A stretch of DNA of 64,000 nt from contig NZ_JAGZ01000011.1 of the NCBI RefSeq assembly GCF_000526915.1, forward strand, positions 1 to 64,000. The letters are read 5' to 3'. Shown one piece after another: positions 27,473-36,676 of the stretch (position 1 is the first letter of the stretch; the number at the start of each line of letters is the position of its first letter). Origin of the DNA: Mycobacterium genavense ATCC 51234 (GTDB lineage Bacteria; Actinomycetota; Actinomycetes; Mycobacteriales; Mycobacteriaceae). The notes below the pieces were generated by a model. That model saw only the letters and a program-made list of their open reading frames with translations. It had not been told where the DNA came from and did no database searches. A program made the position numbers and the translations under genes.

Positions 27473-28246
27473 ATGAACGATCCACGGCGACCCGAGCGGT
27501 TTAGTCCCCCTCCAGCGGGATGGGAACCGACCGTGCCGATCGGCCCGCCGAACGCGCCGCTCGCTGATCCGGCCTACGCCGACCAAGTGCCCTATGCGCC
27601 TGCCTACGGCGGGTACGCCCCGCCCTGGGTGCCGAGCCTGAACGAGACCAACCCGACCAGTCAGCTGCCGGCCTATTGGCAGCAAGACCAAGACCAGCCG
27701 CCAGGCGGCACGGCTCCTCCGCCACCGGACGGCCCGAAATCGCCCCGCTGGCTGTTGATCGGCGCCGGCGCGGCGGTGCTGCTGCTCGTCGCGCTGTTGA
27801 TCGCGCTGGTTCTCACCAACGGCGCGCTGAAAACCCAGACCGCGGTGCCGCCGTTGCCCGCCATGCCCGGCTCGAGTGCGCAGAGCCCGACGCCGACGCC
27901 GTCGACGCGGGCGTCGCAGACCGCGCTGCCGGTGCCGCCGCCCACCGGCTCGGCCGGGCCCGTGCCCACCCCGGGCGCGATGCAGGACGTCGTCTACACC
28001 GTCAACGGCGAGGGCCGCGCGATCAGCATCACCTACTGGGATACCGGTGACGTGATCCAGACCGAGTTCAACGTCTCGCTGCCGTGGAGCAAGCAGGTCA
28101 GCCTGGCCCAGTCGGCCGCTCATCCGGCCAGCGTGACGATCATCAACATCGGCCACAACGTCACCTGCTCGGTCAGCGTGAACGGCGTGCAGGTGCGCCA
28201 ACGCCTCGGGGCCGGCATCACGGTCTGCGACGCCGCCGGGCGCTAG
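27473..28246 (+). CDS. proline-rich single-pass membrane protein with MmpS-like C-terminal domain (Rv2507-like)
   Basis: ATG 27473 follows a TGAGGTG ribosome-binding sequence; GTG 27467 is an in-frame alternative. The N-terminal 95 residues are Pro/Tyr-rich (RFSPPPAGWEPTVPIGPPN) and cytosolic. One transmembrane helix lies at about 100-124 (WLLIGAGAAVLLLVALLIAL). After a Pro/Ser/Thr linker, the C-terminal 85 residues (VVYTVNGEGRAISITYW ... VSLPWSKQVSLA ... CSVSVNGVQV) resemble the MmpS periplasmic domain. MmpS proteins assist MmpL lipid exporters; no MmpL is nearby. Stop codon TAG shares four bases (CTAG) with the convergent MFS gene. Confidence 0.8.
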   Translation: MNDPRRPERFSPPPAGWEPTVPIGPPNAPLADPAYADQVPYAPAYGGYAPPWVPSLNETNPTSQLPAYWQQDQDQPPGGTAPPPPDGPKSPRWLLIGAGAAVLLLVALLIALVLTNGALKTQTAVPPLPAMPGSSAQSPTPTPSTRASQTALPVPPPTGSAGPVPTPGAMQDVVYTVNGEGRAISITYWDTGDVIQTEFNVSLPWSKQVSLAQSAAHPASVTIINIGHNVTCSVSVNGVQVRQRLGAGITVCDAAGR

Positions 28247-29592
28247 GTCTGCTCGACCGGTTCAACCGCGGCGGTATGCCGCGGCGGGACGCGCACCGCG
28301 ATCATCGCGATCAGCCCGGCGATCAGCACCAGCGATATCCCGCCGAGCCCCGCGCGCACCGCGCCGAACGCATCGACGAACACGGAGAACAACCAGGGCG
28401 CGAGGAACGCGACCGCCCGGCCCGTCATCGTGTACAGCCCGAACGCCACACCTTCCCGGCCATTGTGGGCCATCTGCAACAACAAAGCGCGCGCCGAGGA
28501 CTGCGACGGCCCGATGAACAGACACAGCAACAGCCCGCACGCCCAGAAGGCCACCGGACCCGAGAGCACCATCATGGTGAGCGACGAAACGACGATCGCC
28601 ACGAGTGACCCGACGATGACCGGTTTGGATCCGATGCGGTGATCGACGAACCCGCCGCCCACCGCGCCGACGGCGGCGACAATGCTGGCTGCCACACCGA
28701 AGATCAGCACGTCGGCCTGCGAGATGCCGTACACGTTGACTCCCAGCACGGCGCCGAAGGCGAATATCGCGGCGAGCCCGTCGCGGAACAGCGCGCTGGC
28801 GCCCAGAAAGTAGACCAGGTTGCGATCGCGGCGCCATTCCGCGGAGATCTCGGTCCACAGCTTGCGATAACCGCCCAGCATGGTCGTCGGCTGGTACACC
28901 TCGCCGGTGTCGGGCAGCCGGTGGGCGACCAGGAGCAACGGCAGCCCCAACACCGCCAGCCACGCCGCGGCGGCCAACATGGCCTCGCGGACGTAAAGCC
29001 CGTCGGCCACCGGTATTCGCAGCAGCCCCCGCACCGCATTCGGCCCGTCGCCGGAGCCCGCGATGAAGCCGGTGTAGATCAGCACCAGCAGCAGCACGCT
29101 GCCCAGGTAGCCCGACGCCCAGCCCAGACCCGAGGTCCGGCCGGCGGTCTGCGGGGTCGACAGCTGACGCAGCATCGCGTTGTACGGGACGCTGGCCAGG
29201 TCACCGCAGGCCGCCGTCGCGCCCAGCAGCACCAACCCGGCCCACAGGTAGGCCGGGCGGTCGTGGATCAGATACATCGAGCAGGTCAGCGTCACCGCCA
29301 GGCCGGTCAGCACGCTCAGGGCCACCCGGCGGCGATGCGGTGACTCCACCCACACGCCGACCAGCGGCGCCAGCAGCGCGACCGTCAACCCGGCCACCGC
29401 CCCGGCGCGGCCCAGCCAACTCTCCGGCGTGGTCCTGCCGGGCAGGCCCTCGCCCACGCTGCTGGTGAGGTAAACGGAGAACACGAAGGTCGCGACGATC
29501 GCGTTCAGACCCGTTGACCCGCAGTCCCACAGCGCCCATGCCACCACCCGAGATCGCGCGATCTCGCCCGTCCCCGGTTCCGGCTGACCCAT
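28243..29592 (-). CDS. MFS transporter, UMF1/Atg22-like (Rv2508c-like)
   Basis: A 449-residue membrane protein with about twelve hydrophobic segments, from ATG 29592 (MGQPEPGTGEIARSRVVAWAL). The start ALWDCGSTGLNAIVATFVFSVY matches the conserved N-terminus of the UMF1/Atg22-like major facilitator group (W-D-x-G-x-S/T-x-x-N). Bacterial members are often amino-acid-efflux-like, but substrates are unproven. Convergent with, and sharing the stop tetranucleotide CTAG with, the Rv2507-like gene. Divergent from cmrA, with 91 bp between starts. Intact. Confidence 0.85.
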   Translation of the reverse strand: MGQPEPGTGEIARSRVVAWALWDCGSTGLNAIVATFVFSVYLTSSVGEGLPGRTTPESWLGRAGAVAGLTVALLAPLVGVWVESPHRRRVALSVLTGLAVTLTCSMYLIHDRPAYLWAGLVLLGATAACGDLASVPYNAMLRQLSTPQTAGRTSGLGWASGYLGSVLLLVLIYTGFIAGSGDGPNAVRGLLRIPVADGLYVREAMLAAAAWLAVLGLPLLLVAHRLPDTGEVYQPTTMLGGYRKLWTEISAEWRRDRNLVYFLGASALFRDGLAAIFAFGAVLGVNVYGISQADVLIFGVAASIVAAVGAVGGGFVDHRIGSKPVIVGSLVAIVVSSLTMMVLSGPVAFWACGLLLCLFIGPSQSSARALLLQMAHNGREGVAFGLYTMTGRAVAFLAPWLFSVFVDAFGAVRAGLGGISLVLIAGLIAMIAVRVPPRHTAAVEPVEQT

Positions 29593-29683
29593 GCCCGGCC
29601 ACTCTATTTGTTGCGCCGACAAGCCGCCCGCGCGCGGTTGCGGCCGTTGCCGCATCCGGTCGGCCGCTGTCTACGATTGGCGC

Positions 29684-30490
29684 ATGCCGGTACCCGCTCC
29701 CAGCCCCGATGCACGCGCCGTTGTCACCGGAGCCTCGCAGAACATCGGCGAAGCGCTGGCCACGGAATTGGCCGCGCGCGGACACCACCTGATCGTCACC
29801 GCGCGACGCGAGGACAAGCTCAACGACCTTGCCGCCCGACTGGGCGAGCGCTACGGCGTCACGGTGGAAGTGCGGCCCGCCGACCTCGCCGACCCGGCGG
29901 AACGGACAAAGTTGTGCGACAAGTTGGCGGCCCGCAACATCTCCATCCTGTGCGCCAACGCGGGCACCGGCACCTTCGGACCGCTGTCCGGCCTCGACCC
30001 GGCGGGTGAGAAGGCTCAGGTGCAACTCAATGCCGTGGCGGTGCACGACCTGACCTTGGCGGTACTGCCCGGGATGGTCGAGCGCGGCGCGGGCGGCATT
30101 CTGATTTCCGGTTCGGCGGCCGGCAATTCGCCGATTCCCTACAACGCGACGTACGCCGCCTCGAAGGCGTTCGTCAACACCTTCAGCGAGTCGTTGCGCG
30201 GTGAGCTGCGCCGTACCGGTGTGCACGTCACGCTGCTGGCACCGGGCCCGGTGCGCACCGACCTGCCCGAGGACGCCGAGCGGTCACTGGTCGAACGGCT
30301 GGTGCCCGACTTCCTGTGGATCTCCACCGAACACACGGCCCGGGTTTCACTGGATGCGTTGCAGCGCAACAAGATGCGCGTCGTGCCGGGCTTGACCTCC
30401 AAAGCGATGTCGGTCGGCAGCGGGTATGCCCCCCGCGCGATCGTCGCGCCGATCGTCGGCTCCTTCTACAAGAAGCTGGGCGGTGGCTGA
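29684..30490 (+). CDS. cmrA: CmrA, 3-oxo-mycolate reductase (short-chain dehydrogenase)
   Basis: A 268-residue classical SDR: cofactor motif VVTGASQNIGEALA (about residues 13-26), NAG motif (LCANAGTGTFGPL), catalytic Ser region ILISGSAAGNS and YAASKAF (YxxxK). Orthologue of Rv2509, reported to carry out the last reduction in mycolic acid synthesis (beta-keto to beta-hydroxy). Start ATG 29684. The basic C-terminal tail GSFYKKLGGG could mediate membrane contact. Intact, as expected for a cell-envelope gene. A long imperfect inverted repeat follows it. Confidence 0.85.
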   Translation: MPVPAPSPDARAVVTGASQNIGEALATELAARGHHLIVTARREDKLNDLAARLGERYGVTVEVRPADLADPAERTKLCDKLAARNISILCANAGTGTFGPLSGLDPAGEKAQVQLNAVAVHDLTLAVLPGMVERGAGGILISGSAAGNSPIPYNATYAASKAFVNTFSESLRGELRRTGVHVTLLAPGPVRTDLPEDAERSLVERLVPDFLWISTEHTARVSLDALQRNKMRVVPGLTSKAMSVGSGYAPRAIVAPIVGSFYKKLGGG

Positions 30491-30510
30491 GGCGCTACGC
30501 CCGGCGCGCC

Positions 30511-30568
30511 GCGAACGTAAGCGGGCTGCGAAAATCCGGGCCTCATTTCGCGGGGCGCTTACGCTCGC
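30511..30568. terminator. imperfect hairpin between convergent cmrA and the DUF853 gene
   Basis: GCGAACGTAAGCG (30511-30523) and CGCTTACGCTCGC (30556-30568) pair with one mismatch. The inner GCGAAAAT / ATTTCGC extends the stem with one bulge. It lies in the 88-bp gap between two convergent genes, a natural bidirectional terminator position. No T-run. Confidence 0.45.
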
Positions 30569-30578
30569 GAGCAAAGAC

Positions 30579-32117
30579 CTACCTACGCCGGCGGCCGGTG
30601 CCGAAAACGGCCTTCACCGCTTCGCGAATCGCGGTGTTGATGCCGCTTTTCACGGTCGGATTCTTCAGCACTTCCTGCCACATCGACGGGCCTGGCGGCT
30701 CGGCCGGCGCGGGCATCGGCGGTATCTCATAGGGGTCCGAATACGACGACGGCGGGGCGGTCGGTGCCGGTGAAGGTGGTTGCGACACTTCGGGTTCCGG
30801 TGGCTGCTGGATCGTCTGGCCGTATTTGGCCCGCAGCGGGCTGTCGTTGGCCGCCTTGGTGATCGCCTCGCTGCCGATGGCGCTCATCAGCGACCGCGGC
30901 ACCCGCATGCGCGTCCAAGCGACCGGTGTCGGCGCGCCCTTCTCCGACAGCACGGTGACGACGGCCTCCCCGATACCCAGCGAGGTCAGTGCCGACTCCA
31001 GGTCGTAGACATCGGTTTTCGGATACGTGCGGACGGTCTTGCTCAGCGCCTTCTGGTCATCGGGGGTGAACGCGCGCAGGGCATGCTGGATTCGCGCCCC
31101 CAGCTGGGACAGCACATCGTTGGGCAGATCGGTGGGCAGCTGGGTGCAGAAGAATACCCCCACGCCCTTGGAGCGGATCAGCTTGACGGTCTGCTCAACC
31201 TGCTCGAGGAACGCTTTGGACGCGTCGGTGAACAACAGGTGTGCCTCGTCGAAAAAGAACACCAGCTTGGGTTTGTCGACGTCGCCGACCTCGGGCAGCT
31301 CGTTGAACAGGTCGGCCAGCAACCACATCAGGAAGGTGGAGAAGATCGCCGGACGCAAAGACTCACCGCTGAATTCGAGCAGCGAGATGATGCCATGGCC
31401 CTGGTTGTCCACGCGCAACAGGTCTTGCGGATCCAGCTTCGGCTCGCCGAAGAACGTGTCGCCACCCTCGCCTTCGAGGTTCACCAGCGCGCGCAGGATC
31501 ACACCGGCCGTCGTCGACGACACTCCGCCCAGCGATTCCAGGTCGGCCTTGCCCTGCTCGCTGGTCAGGTGACCGATGACACCGCGAAGTTGCTCCAGGG
31601 TGATCAGGGGGCGATTGTTCTCCGTGGCCCAATGGAAGATCAAACCCAGCGTCGACTCTTGAGTTGCATTGAGTCCCAACACTTTCGACAACAACACCGG
31701 ACCGAAACTGGCGACGGTCGCGCGTATCGGCACGCCGACCCCGTCGGTGCCCAGCGACAAGAACTCCACCGGGAATCCGGTCGCGGCCCAGTCGTCGCCG
31801 GTGTCGGCTGCCCGCGCCGCGGTCTTGTCGTTGGCCTCCCCCGGCCGGGACAGACCGGACAGGTCGCCCTTCACGTCGGCCATCAACACCGGGACCCCGG
31901 CCGTGCTGAGCTGTTCGGCGATCAGCTGCAGCGTCTTGGTCTTGCCGGTGCCGGTAGCGCCGGCCACCAGACCATGCCGGTTGACGGTGGCCAGCGGGAT
32001 GCGAATCTGCGCAGCCGGGTCGGCATTGCCGTCGACGACGACGGTGCCCAGTTCCAGCGCCTGGCCTGCGACGGCGTAGCCTCCGGCGATCCGCTGTGTG
32101 GCTGATTCGGTGGTCAT
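30579..32117 (-). CDS. DUF853 / HerA-type P-loop ATPase (Rv2510c-like)
   Basis: A 512-residue ATPase from ATG 32117 (MTTESATQRIAGGYAVAGQ). Walker A is GLVAGATGTGKTKTLQLIAEQ (residues about 49-69) and Walker B LVFFFDEAHLLF. The C-terminal 80 residues are Pro-rich and then basic (KAVFGTGRRRR). This is the YjgR/DUF853 group, related to HerA DNA-translocating ATPases; the biological role is not established. The Rv2510c orthologue has the same genomic neighbours (cmrA, orn). Divergent from orn, with 94 bp between starts. Intact. Confidence 0.85.
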   Translation of the reverse strand: MTTESATQRIAGGYAVAGQALELGTVVVDGNADPAAQIRIPLATVNRHGLVAGATGTGKTKTLQLIAEQLSTAGVPVLMADVKGDLSGLSRPGEANDKTAARAADTGDDWAATGFPVEFLSLGTDGVGVPIRATVASFGPVLLSKVLGLNATQESTLGLIFHWATENNRPLITLEQLRGVIGHLTSEQGKADLESLGGVSSTTAGVILRALVNLEGEGGDTFFGEPKLDPQDLLRVDNQGHGIISLLEFSGESLRPAIFSTFLMWLLADLFNELPEVGDVDKPKLVFFFDEAHLLFTDASKAFLEQVEQTVKLIRSKGVGVFFCTQLPTDLPNDVLSQLGARIQHALRAFTPDDQKALSKTVRTYPKTDVYDLESALTSLGIGEAVVTVLSEKGAPTPVAWTRMRVPRSLMSAIGSEAITKAANDSPLRAKYGQTIQQPPEPEVSQPPSPAPTAPPSSYSDPYEIPPMPAPAEPPGPSMWQEVLKNPTVKSGINTAIREAVKAVFGTGRRRR

Positions 32118-32211
32118 TGGCTCCGCCCCACTCCGGAGAAAGTTGCAACGCTCCACACTACTTGTCGGGGGCCGACGGCGGCAGGGCTCACGTGGGCATA
32201 CGCTGAGCGCT

Positions 32212-32859
32212 GTGCGTGACGAATTGGTGTGGATCGACTGCGAAATGACCGGGCTGGATCTGGGCTCGGACAAGTTGATCGAGATCGCAGCCCTGGTCAC
32301 CGACGCCGATCTGAACATTCTGGGCGACGGCGTCGACGTGGTGATCCATGCCGACGACGCCGCCTTGTCGTCGATGATCGACGTGGTCGCCGAAATGCAC
32401 AGCCGCTCGGGGTTGATCAACGAGGTGCGGGCCTCCACCGTCGACCTGGCCACCGCCGAGGCGATGGTGCTCGAATACGTCGGCCAGCACGTCACGTCGC
32501 CGAAGACGGCGCCCCTCGCGGGGAATTCGATCGCCACCGATCGGGCGTTCATCGCCCGCGATATGCCCGCCCTGGACTCGTTTCTGCACTACCGGATGAT
32601 CGACGTCAGCTCGATCAAAGAACTCTGCCGCCGCTGGTACCCGCGCATCTACTACGGCCAGCCCGCCAAGGGGGTCACACACCGGGCGCTCGCCGACATC
32701 CGCGAGTCCATCCGCGAGCTGCAGTTCTACCGCCGCACCGCGTTCGTGCCCCTTCCCGGGCCTTCTACCAGCGAAATCGCGGCGGTGACCGCCGAGCTCG
32801 AGGGCCTCGACGCCGCCGTGGCGACAATTGATTCGGCCCTCGAGCCACCGAACCGCTAG
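32212..32859 (+). CDS. orn: oligoribonuclease Orn
   Basis: A 215-residue DEDDh 3'-5' exoribonuclease that degrades di- to oligoribonucleotides (nanoRNA, pGpG). GTG 32212 opens VRDELVWIDCEMTGLDLGSD, with the first catalytic D-x-E. PLAGNSIATDRAFIARDMP holds the second Asp, and HRALADIRESIREL the final His and Asp. MTb Orn is also 215 residues. Just upstream of tRNA-His. Intact. Confidence 0.95.
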   Translation: MRDELVWIDCEMTGLDLGSDKLIEIAALVTDADLNILGDGVDVVIHADDAALSSMIDVVAEMHSRSGLINEVRASTVDLATAEAMVLEYVGQHVTSPKTAPLAGNSIATDRAFIARDMPALDSFLHYRMIDVSSIKELCRRWYPRIYYGQPAKGVTHRALADIRESIRELQFYRRTAFVPLPGPSTSEIAAVTAELEGLDAAVATIDSALEPPNR

Positions 32860-32890
32860 TATCGACAGTCGCCGCGCATAGCGCGGTCAT

Positions 32891-32967
32891 GGTGGGTGTA
32901 GTTCAGCTGGTAGAGCGTCAGGTTGTGATCCTGAATGTCGCGGGTTCGAGTCCCGTCACTCACCCCA
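32891..32967 (+). tRNA. tRNA-His (anticodon GTG)
   Basis: The acceptor GTGGGTG (32892-32898) pairs with CACTCAC (32957-32963). The extra G-1 at 32891 faces discriminator C 32964, as in all bacterial tRNA-His. CCA is encoded at 32965-32967. The anticodon loop TTGTGAT gives GTG at 32925-32927. Confidence 0.95.
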
Positions 32968-32969
32968 GC

Positions 32970-33002
32970 AGGTCAGAGGGCATCGTTGCCCTCTGACCTT
33001 TT
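32970..33002 (+). terminator. canonical intrinsic terminator after tRNA-His
   Basis: A perfect 13-bp stem, AGGTCAGAGGGCA (32970-32982) and TGCCCTCTGACCT (32987-32999), with loop TCGT and then TTT. It starts three bases after the tRNA CCA. Such textbook Rho-independent structures are uncommon in mycobacteria. Confidence 0.85.
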
Positions 33003-33241
33003 GCTTGCGCGGGGCAATGACCGGCTCGGCCGGCGCGGGGATCGGCGTTGATCCGTCGTCGAACACGATCACGTATTGCATTGTGGCGCAATGACTTTGC
33101 GAAGCCGGCGTCGGTTGTAGGCGGCGGCCGGTAGCGGCCCGCGTCGTCGGGTTGCCGATCTTTGCCGGCGCCGATCTTTTCCGGTGCCGGATGGCCGGCA
33201 GACGGCGTAGTATCAGCCCATTGCATAGGTTCGGAGTCGTC

Positions 33242-33355
33242 ATGTCTGGTCTGAAGTACAAGGTCGTCCTAGTTCTGGTCCTCGCGTTCACGGCCCCGAC
33301 CGCATCGGGGTGCACGTTCACCGTCGTGTGCGACCCGCTCTTCACCTGCGCATAA
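33242..33355 (+). CDS. possible 37-residue secreted peptide / mini-lipoprotein
   Basis: ATG 33242 follows GGAG with about seven bases of spacing. The peptide has a short basic start (SGLKYK), a hydrophobic core VVLVLVLAFTAPTASGC and a tail with two more cysteines (VVCDPLFTCA). ASGC is a weak lipobox, so the mature part would be only 14 residues. It may be a genuine small exported peptide or a chance frame; the ribosome-binding site and signal composition favour a gene only modestly. No relatives recognised. Confidence 0.35.
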   Translation: MSGLKYKVVLVLVLAFTAPTASGCTFTVVCDPLFTCA

Positions 33356-33675
33356 CCTACGCGACTGCGCGGCAGTCGAACTCGTGCCTACGCTGACCCG
33401 ATGGCCGGGGCGCCGGCACGAGCAAGTCGGTGGACCGCGTTGCGCAATGCCTTGTCCACGCGAATATCGCCAGGGCCGAACCATCGATCGCCGGCGATGT
33501 CGTCGCACAGGTGACCCGGGTTTCGACAATGCTCACCTTCGACCCGCGCTGCTGTTTGCGGTGATCGCGGTGGAAGCGGTTACCCGGTCCGCGCCGAGGC
33601 GCTGCAGGACGGCCTACTGCACTGGTTGGCCGACTCCCGGACCCAGCTGGTCGCCGCAAACTCGGGTAACCGGCG
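33356..33675. other. no confident gene between the mini-peptide and ldtB
   Basis: About 320 bases. Opposing frames overlap without a convincing product. A plus-strand stretch near 33575-33665 (VRAEALQDGLLHWLADSRTQ) looks like the end of a decayed protein in one frame only. In M. tuberculosis several genes and IS1081 lie in the matching interval; no insertion-sequence trace is visible here. Confidence 0.4.
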
Positions 33676-34872
33676 TCAGGTGTTGGCGTTGCCCGCTTTC
33701 CATTGCGGCCAGGGGATGTTCCAGTCGCCCAGGCCCTCGGTGCCGGGCAGCGTCGACCCGACCGTGTTGACGACCTCGACGATGTCGCCGCTCTTGGAAT
33801 GGTCGTAGAACCACTCGGCGTTGCTCGGGCTCACGTTCAGGCAGCCGTGGCTGGTGTTGGTATGGCCTTGCGCACCGACCGACCACGGCGCGGAGTGCAC
33901 GAAGACACCGCTGTAGGACATCTGGGTGGCCCAGTCGACTTCGGTGCGATACCCGTTGGGCGAGTTGACCGGAACGCCGTAGGTCGACGAGTCCATGATG
34001 ATGTGCCGGTACCGGCCCCCGATGATGTAGATGCCGTTGGCGGTCGGGGTGCTGTCCTTGCCCATCGACGTCGGCATCGTCTTCACGACTTCACCGTTGA
34101 CCCGAACGGTCACCGTCTTGGTGTTGTCGTCGGCGGTCGAGATGACCTCGTCGCCGATGGTGAAGTGGGTCTTGACGTTGTCCTCGCCGAACATCCCGTC
34201 GCCCAAATCGACGCCGTAGGTGTTGACCGCCACGTCGACCGTTGTTCCCGACTTCCAGAAATGCTCTGGGCGCCAACGCACTTCGCGGTTGTTCAGCCAG
34301 TAGAACGCGCCCTCGACCGGCGGGTTGGTGGTGATCTTGATCGCTTTCTGCGCGGCGGCGCGGTCCGCGATGTTCTCGTCGAACCGGATCGCCACCGGCT
34401 CGCCGACGCCGACGACCTCACCGTCGCCCGGGGCGACGTACGGCATCGTCAGGTGGGCGGGTGAACTCGTCGAGAAGCTCATCTGGCGGCTCGCCGCGCC
34501 ACCCAGCCCGGTCGCCTTGACGGTCAGCGTGTAGTGCCGGTTGTAGCCGAGCTGCTCGGTGGTCGACCAGCGCAGCCCGTCGGGGCTGAGTTGGCCGGCG
34601 ATCGCCCGGCCGTTGTCGTTGACCATCGTGACCGACGCCAGCACCCCGTCGGCGACATTCACCGTCACCGGCGCGTCGACGGTGACGCCGACGGCGCCGT
34701 CCGACACCGAGGAGGTCAGCTTGGGGACCAGCAGATCGGCGAACGGTGTGCCCTTGTCGAAGATGGTCTTCGCCGGCGCGGCAGCGTGGTTGCTGCTACA
34801 CGAGACACTGACGATGGCAAACACGGCTAACCCAACAGCCAGCCACGATCGACATCTGCGCAAAGGCGCCAT
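33676..34872 (-). CDS. ldtB: L,D-transpeptidase LdtB (LdtMt2, LppS)
   Basis: A 398-residue lipoprotein that forms 3-3 cross-links in peptidoglycan and can attach proteins to it. ATG 34872 opens a signal sequence (RSWLAVGLAVFAIVSVSC) with lipobox and acylated Cys at about residue 25. Ig-like domains follow (GAVGVTVDAPVTVNVADG ... SSPAHLTMPYVAPGDGEVV). The YkuD catalytic domain contains the flap YGVPVNSPNGYRTEVDWA and the catalytic motif HTNTSHGCLNVSPSNAEW, with the nucleophile Cys and its His. The C-terminal WNIPWPQWKAGNA tail is conserved in LdtMt2. Intact; the target of carbapenems in M. tuberculosis. An upstream TTG start at 34893 is possible but less likely. Confidence 0.95.
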   Translation of the reverse strand: MAPLRRCRSWLAVGLAVFAIVSVSCSSNHAAAPAKTIFDKGTPFADLLVPKLTSSVSDGAVGVTVDAPVTVNVADGVLASVTMVNDNGRAIAGQLSPDGLRWSTTEQLGYNRHYTLTVKATGLGGAASRQMSFSTSSPAHLTMPYVAPGDGEVVGVGEPVAIRFDENIADRAAAQKAIKITTNPPVEGAFYWLNNREVRWRPEHFWKSGTTVDVAVNTYGVDLGDGMFGEDNVKTHFTIGDEVISTADDNTKTVTVRVNGEVVKTMPTSMGKDSTPTANGIYIIGGRYRHIIMDSSTYGVPVNSPNGYRTEVDWATQMSYSGVFVHSAPWSVGAQGHTNTSHGCLNVSPSNAEWFYDHSKSGDIVEVVNTVGSTLPGTEGLGDWNIPWPQWKAGNANT

Positions 34873-35107
34873 CAAGTGACCTTCCACGACCAATCCTGCT
34901 TACGTTCTGGTCACCAGTGACCGGAGAATGCTGGCAAATATTCTAATGGGTTACGTCCCGTGCTCATGGCAACTCGGGGGACGACTCTAGGGCAACGGCG
35001 TGCGGCCCGCAAAATGCCGGCCGTAAAGCCTCTACACTGGGAGGACCAGCGATTTCGCTCTGCGACGGGATGCCTGTTAGAGTCGCAACGCGGTCGTGGC
35101 CGACCAA

Positions 35108-35180
<73 letters not shown>

Positions 35181-35318
35181 CCCAGAACGTATATCGGCGT
35201 GCCGCCTGGTCGCCGTGGCAAATTCTGTCCCACCCTGTGGTTGCCCGGAGTAGTTTTTTCTCGGTGCCTGGCTGACGATGGGCACCCGTTGCCAACGAAC
35301 TGCGCCGAAGGAGCCTCG

Positions 35319-36355
35319 ATGGGGTTCATCCAGCCAAACCTGCCCGTCGTGGACATCGCCGCGTGGAGCAAGCTGCCCCGCGCCGAGCGGATCATCCCGA
35401 TGACTCGTCACATTGCCGAGAACGGTTTCGGCACTCCTGATCATGCATGTGATGTACGGCGTGAAGATCGCGCTCTACATCCTTGGCGGCTGGTTCTTCG
35501 GCTGGTGCACCGCCGGCATCGGCGGCTTCACCGCCGTCACCGCCTGGTGGACCGAGCCGATCGTGTTCCAGAAGGCCGTGCTGTTCACCATGCTGTTCGA
35601 AGTCGTCGGCCTCGGTTGCTGTTTCGGGCCGCTGGCCGGGCGCTACTTCCCGCCGATGGGATCGATCCTATACTGGCTGCGGCCCGGCACCATTCGACTA
35701 CCGCCCTGGCCCAACCGGGTGCCGCTGACCAAGGGCATCGACCGGACCCCGTTCGACGCGCTGCTCTACGGCGCGCTGCTGGTGTTGCTCGGCAATGGCG
35801 CTGGTGTCCGACGGATCTGGCCCAATTCCCGCTCTGGGCACGGTGATTGGCGTGCTGCCGCGGTGGCAGACCGTCGCGATCCTGACCGTGCTGGCCGCAA
35901 TCAGCTTGCGCGACAAGGTGATCTTCCTGGCCGCCCGCGCCGAGGTCTACGGGCCGCTGGCGCTGGCGTTCCGCGGGATGAACACCCACGGACGTGCGCT
36001 GTACACGCTGGTGCACCGCGCGCTGGCCGGCTACGACGAGGACGACTACAACCTGTGTGAGGGCGAGGTCCTCTGCTCGATGGTGCTCGGCTGGAACTTC
36101 GGCGACGGGCACATGCACAACGAGTGCCTCATCGAGGCGCTACAGCAGCGCTGCGGGTTCGCGCCCGGCGACGTGCGGGTGGTGGTTCTCGACGCGCAGC
36201 CGATCCACCAGCAGCGGCAAGAATATCGGCTGGTGGATGCGGCGACGGGAGAATTCGAGCGCGGCTACATCGAGGTGGACGACATGGTCACCACCCAGCC
36301 GTGGGCAGACGACCTCCCCGTCCACGTGCAGCGCGCCGCCGCCGATTCGGCCTGA
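35319..36355 (+). pseudogene. DUF3556 polytopic membrane protein, frameshifted and internally deleted
   Basis: ATG 35319, after AAGGAG, reads MGFIQPNLPVVDIAAWSKLP, the N-terminus of mycobacterial DUF3556 membrane proteins (about 550-580 residues). Near 35440 the frame shifts to MHVMYGVKIALYILGGWFFG. Near 35798 an extra base shifts it again, to MALVSDGSGPIPALGTVIG. After FLAARAEVYGPLALAF (about 35968) the sequence jumps to RGMNTHGRALYTLVHRAL, so roughly 200-250 codons of membrane domain are gone. The soluble C-terminal domain (CEGEVLCSMVLGWNFGDGH, the NAD/flavin-like end) is intact to the stop. Three independent lesions; certainly inactive. Family function unknown. Confidence 0.8.
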
Positions 36356-36676
36356 CTCAGCCGCGCCGACGACAACAGCCGGCTGCCGGACCCGAAACGC
36401 TTGTGGCCGTCGACTATTCGTACCGTGCCAGTAGCCACCGTGGTCGTCCTTTCGCCGGTCTGACGTTGCCACAGCCGGGCCGCGCTGTCCACGCGACCGG
36501 TTTGTGGTGTCGCCCACGGTAACTGGCCGTTGCTTAGCTACCTACCCACCGAAGCGAACGATTAAATCTGTTGCGGCGCTGTATGTTTCCTGGCTAAGCC
36601 ACGATGCGTGTCGCTGTCGATGGTCGGCCGACTCGCCGAATCGGATCCTGCTGATCGGAATGCAGGGCTCTAAGGG
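36356..36676. other. intergenic, nothing recognised
   Basis: About 320 bases between the DUF3556 remnant and the convergent DUF3618 gene. No convincing frame, hairpin or repeat was seen. A more AT-rich patch lies near 36530-36600. Confidence 0.5.
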
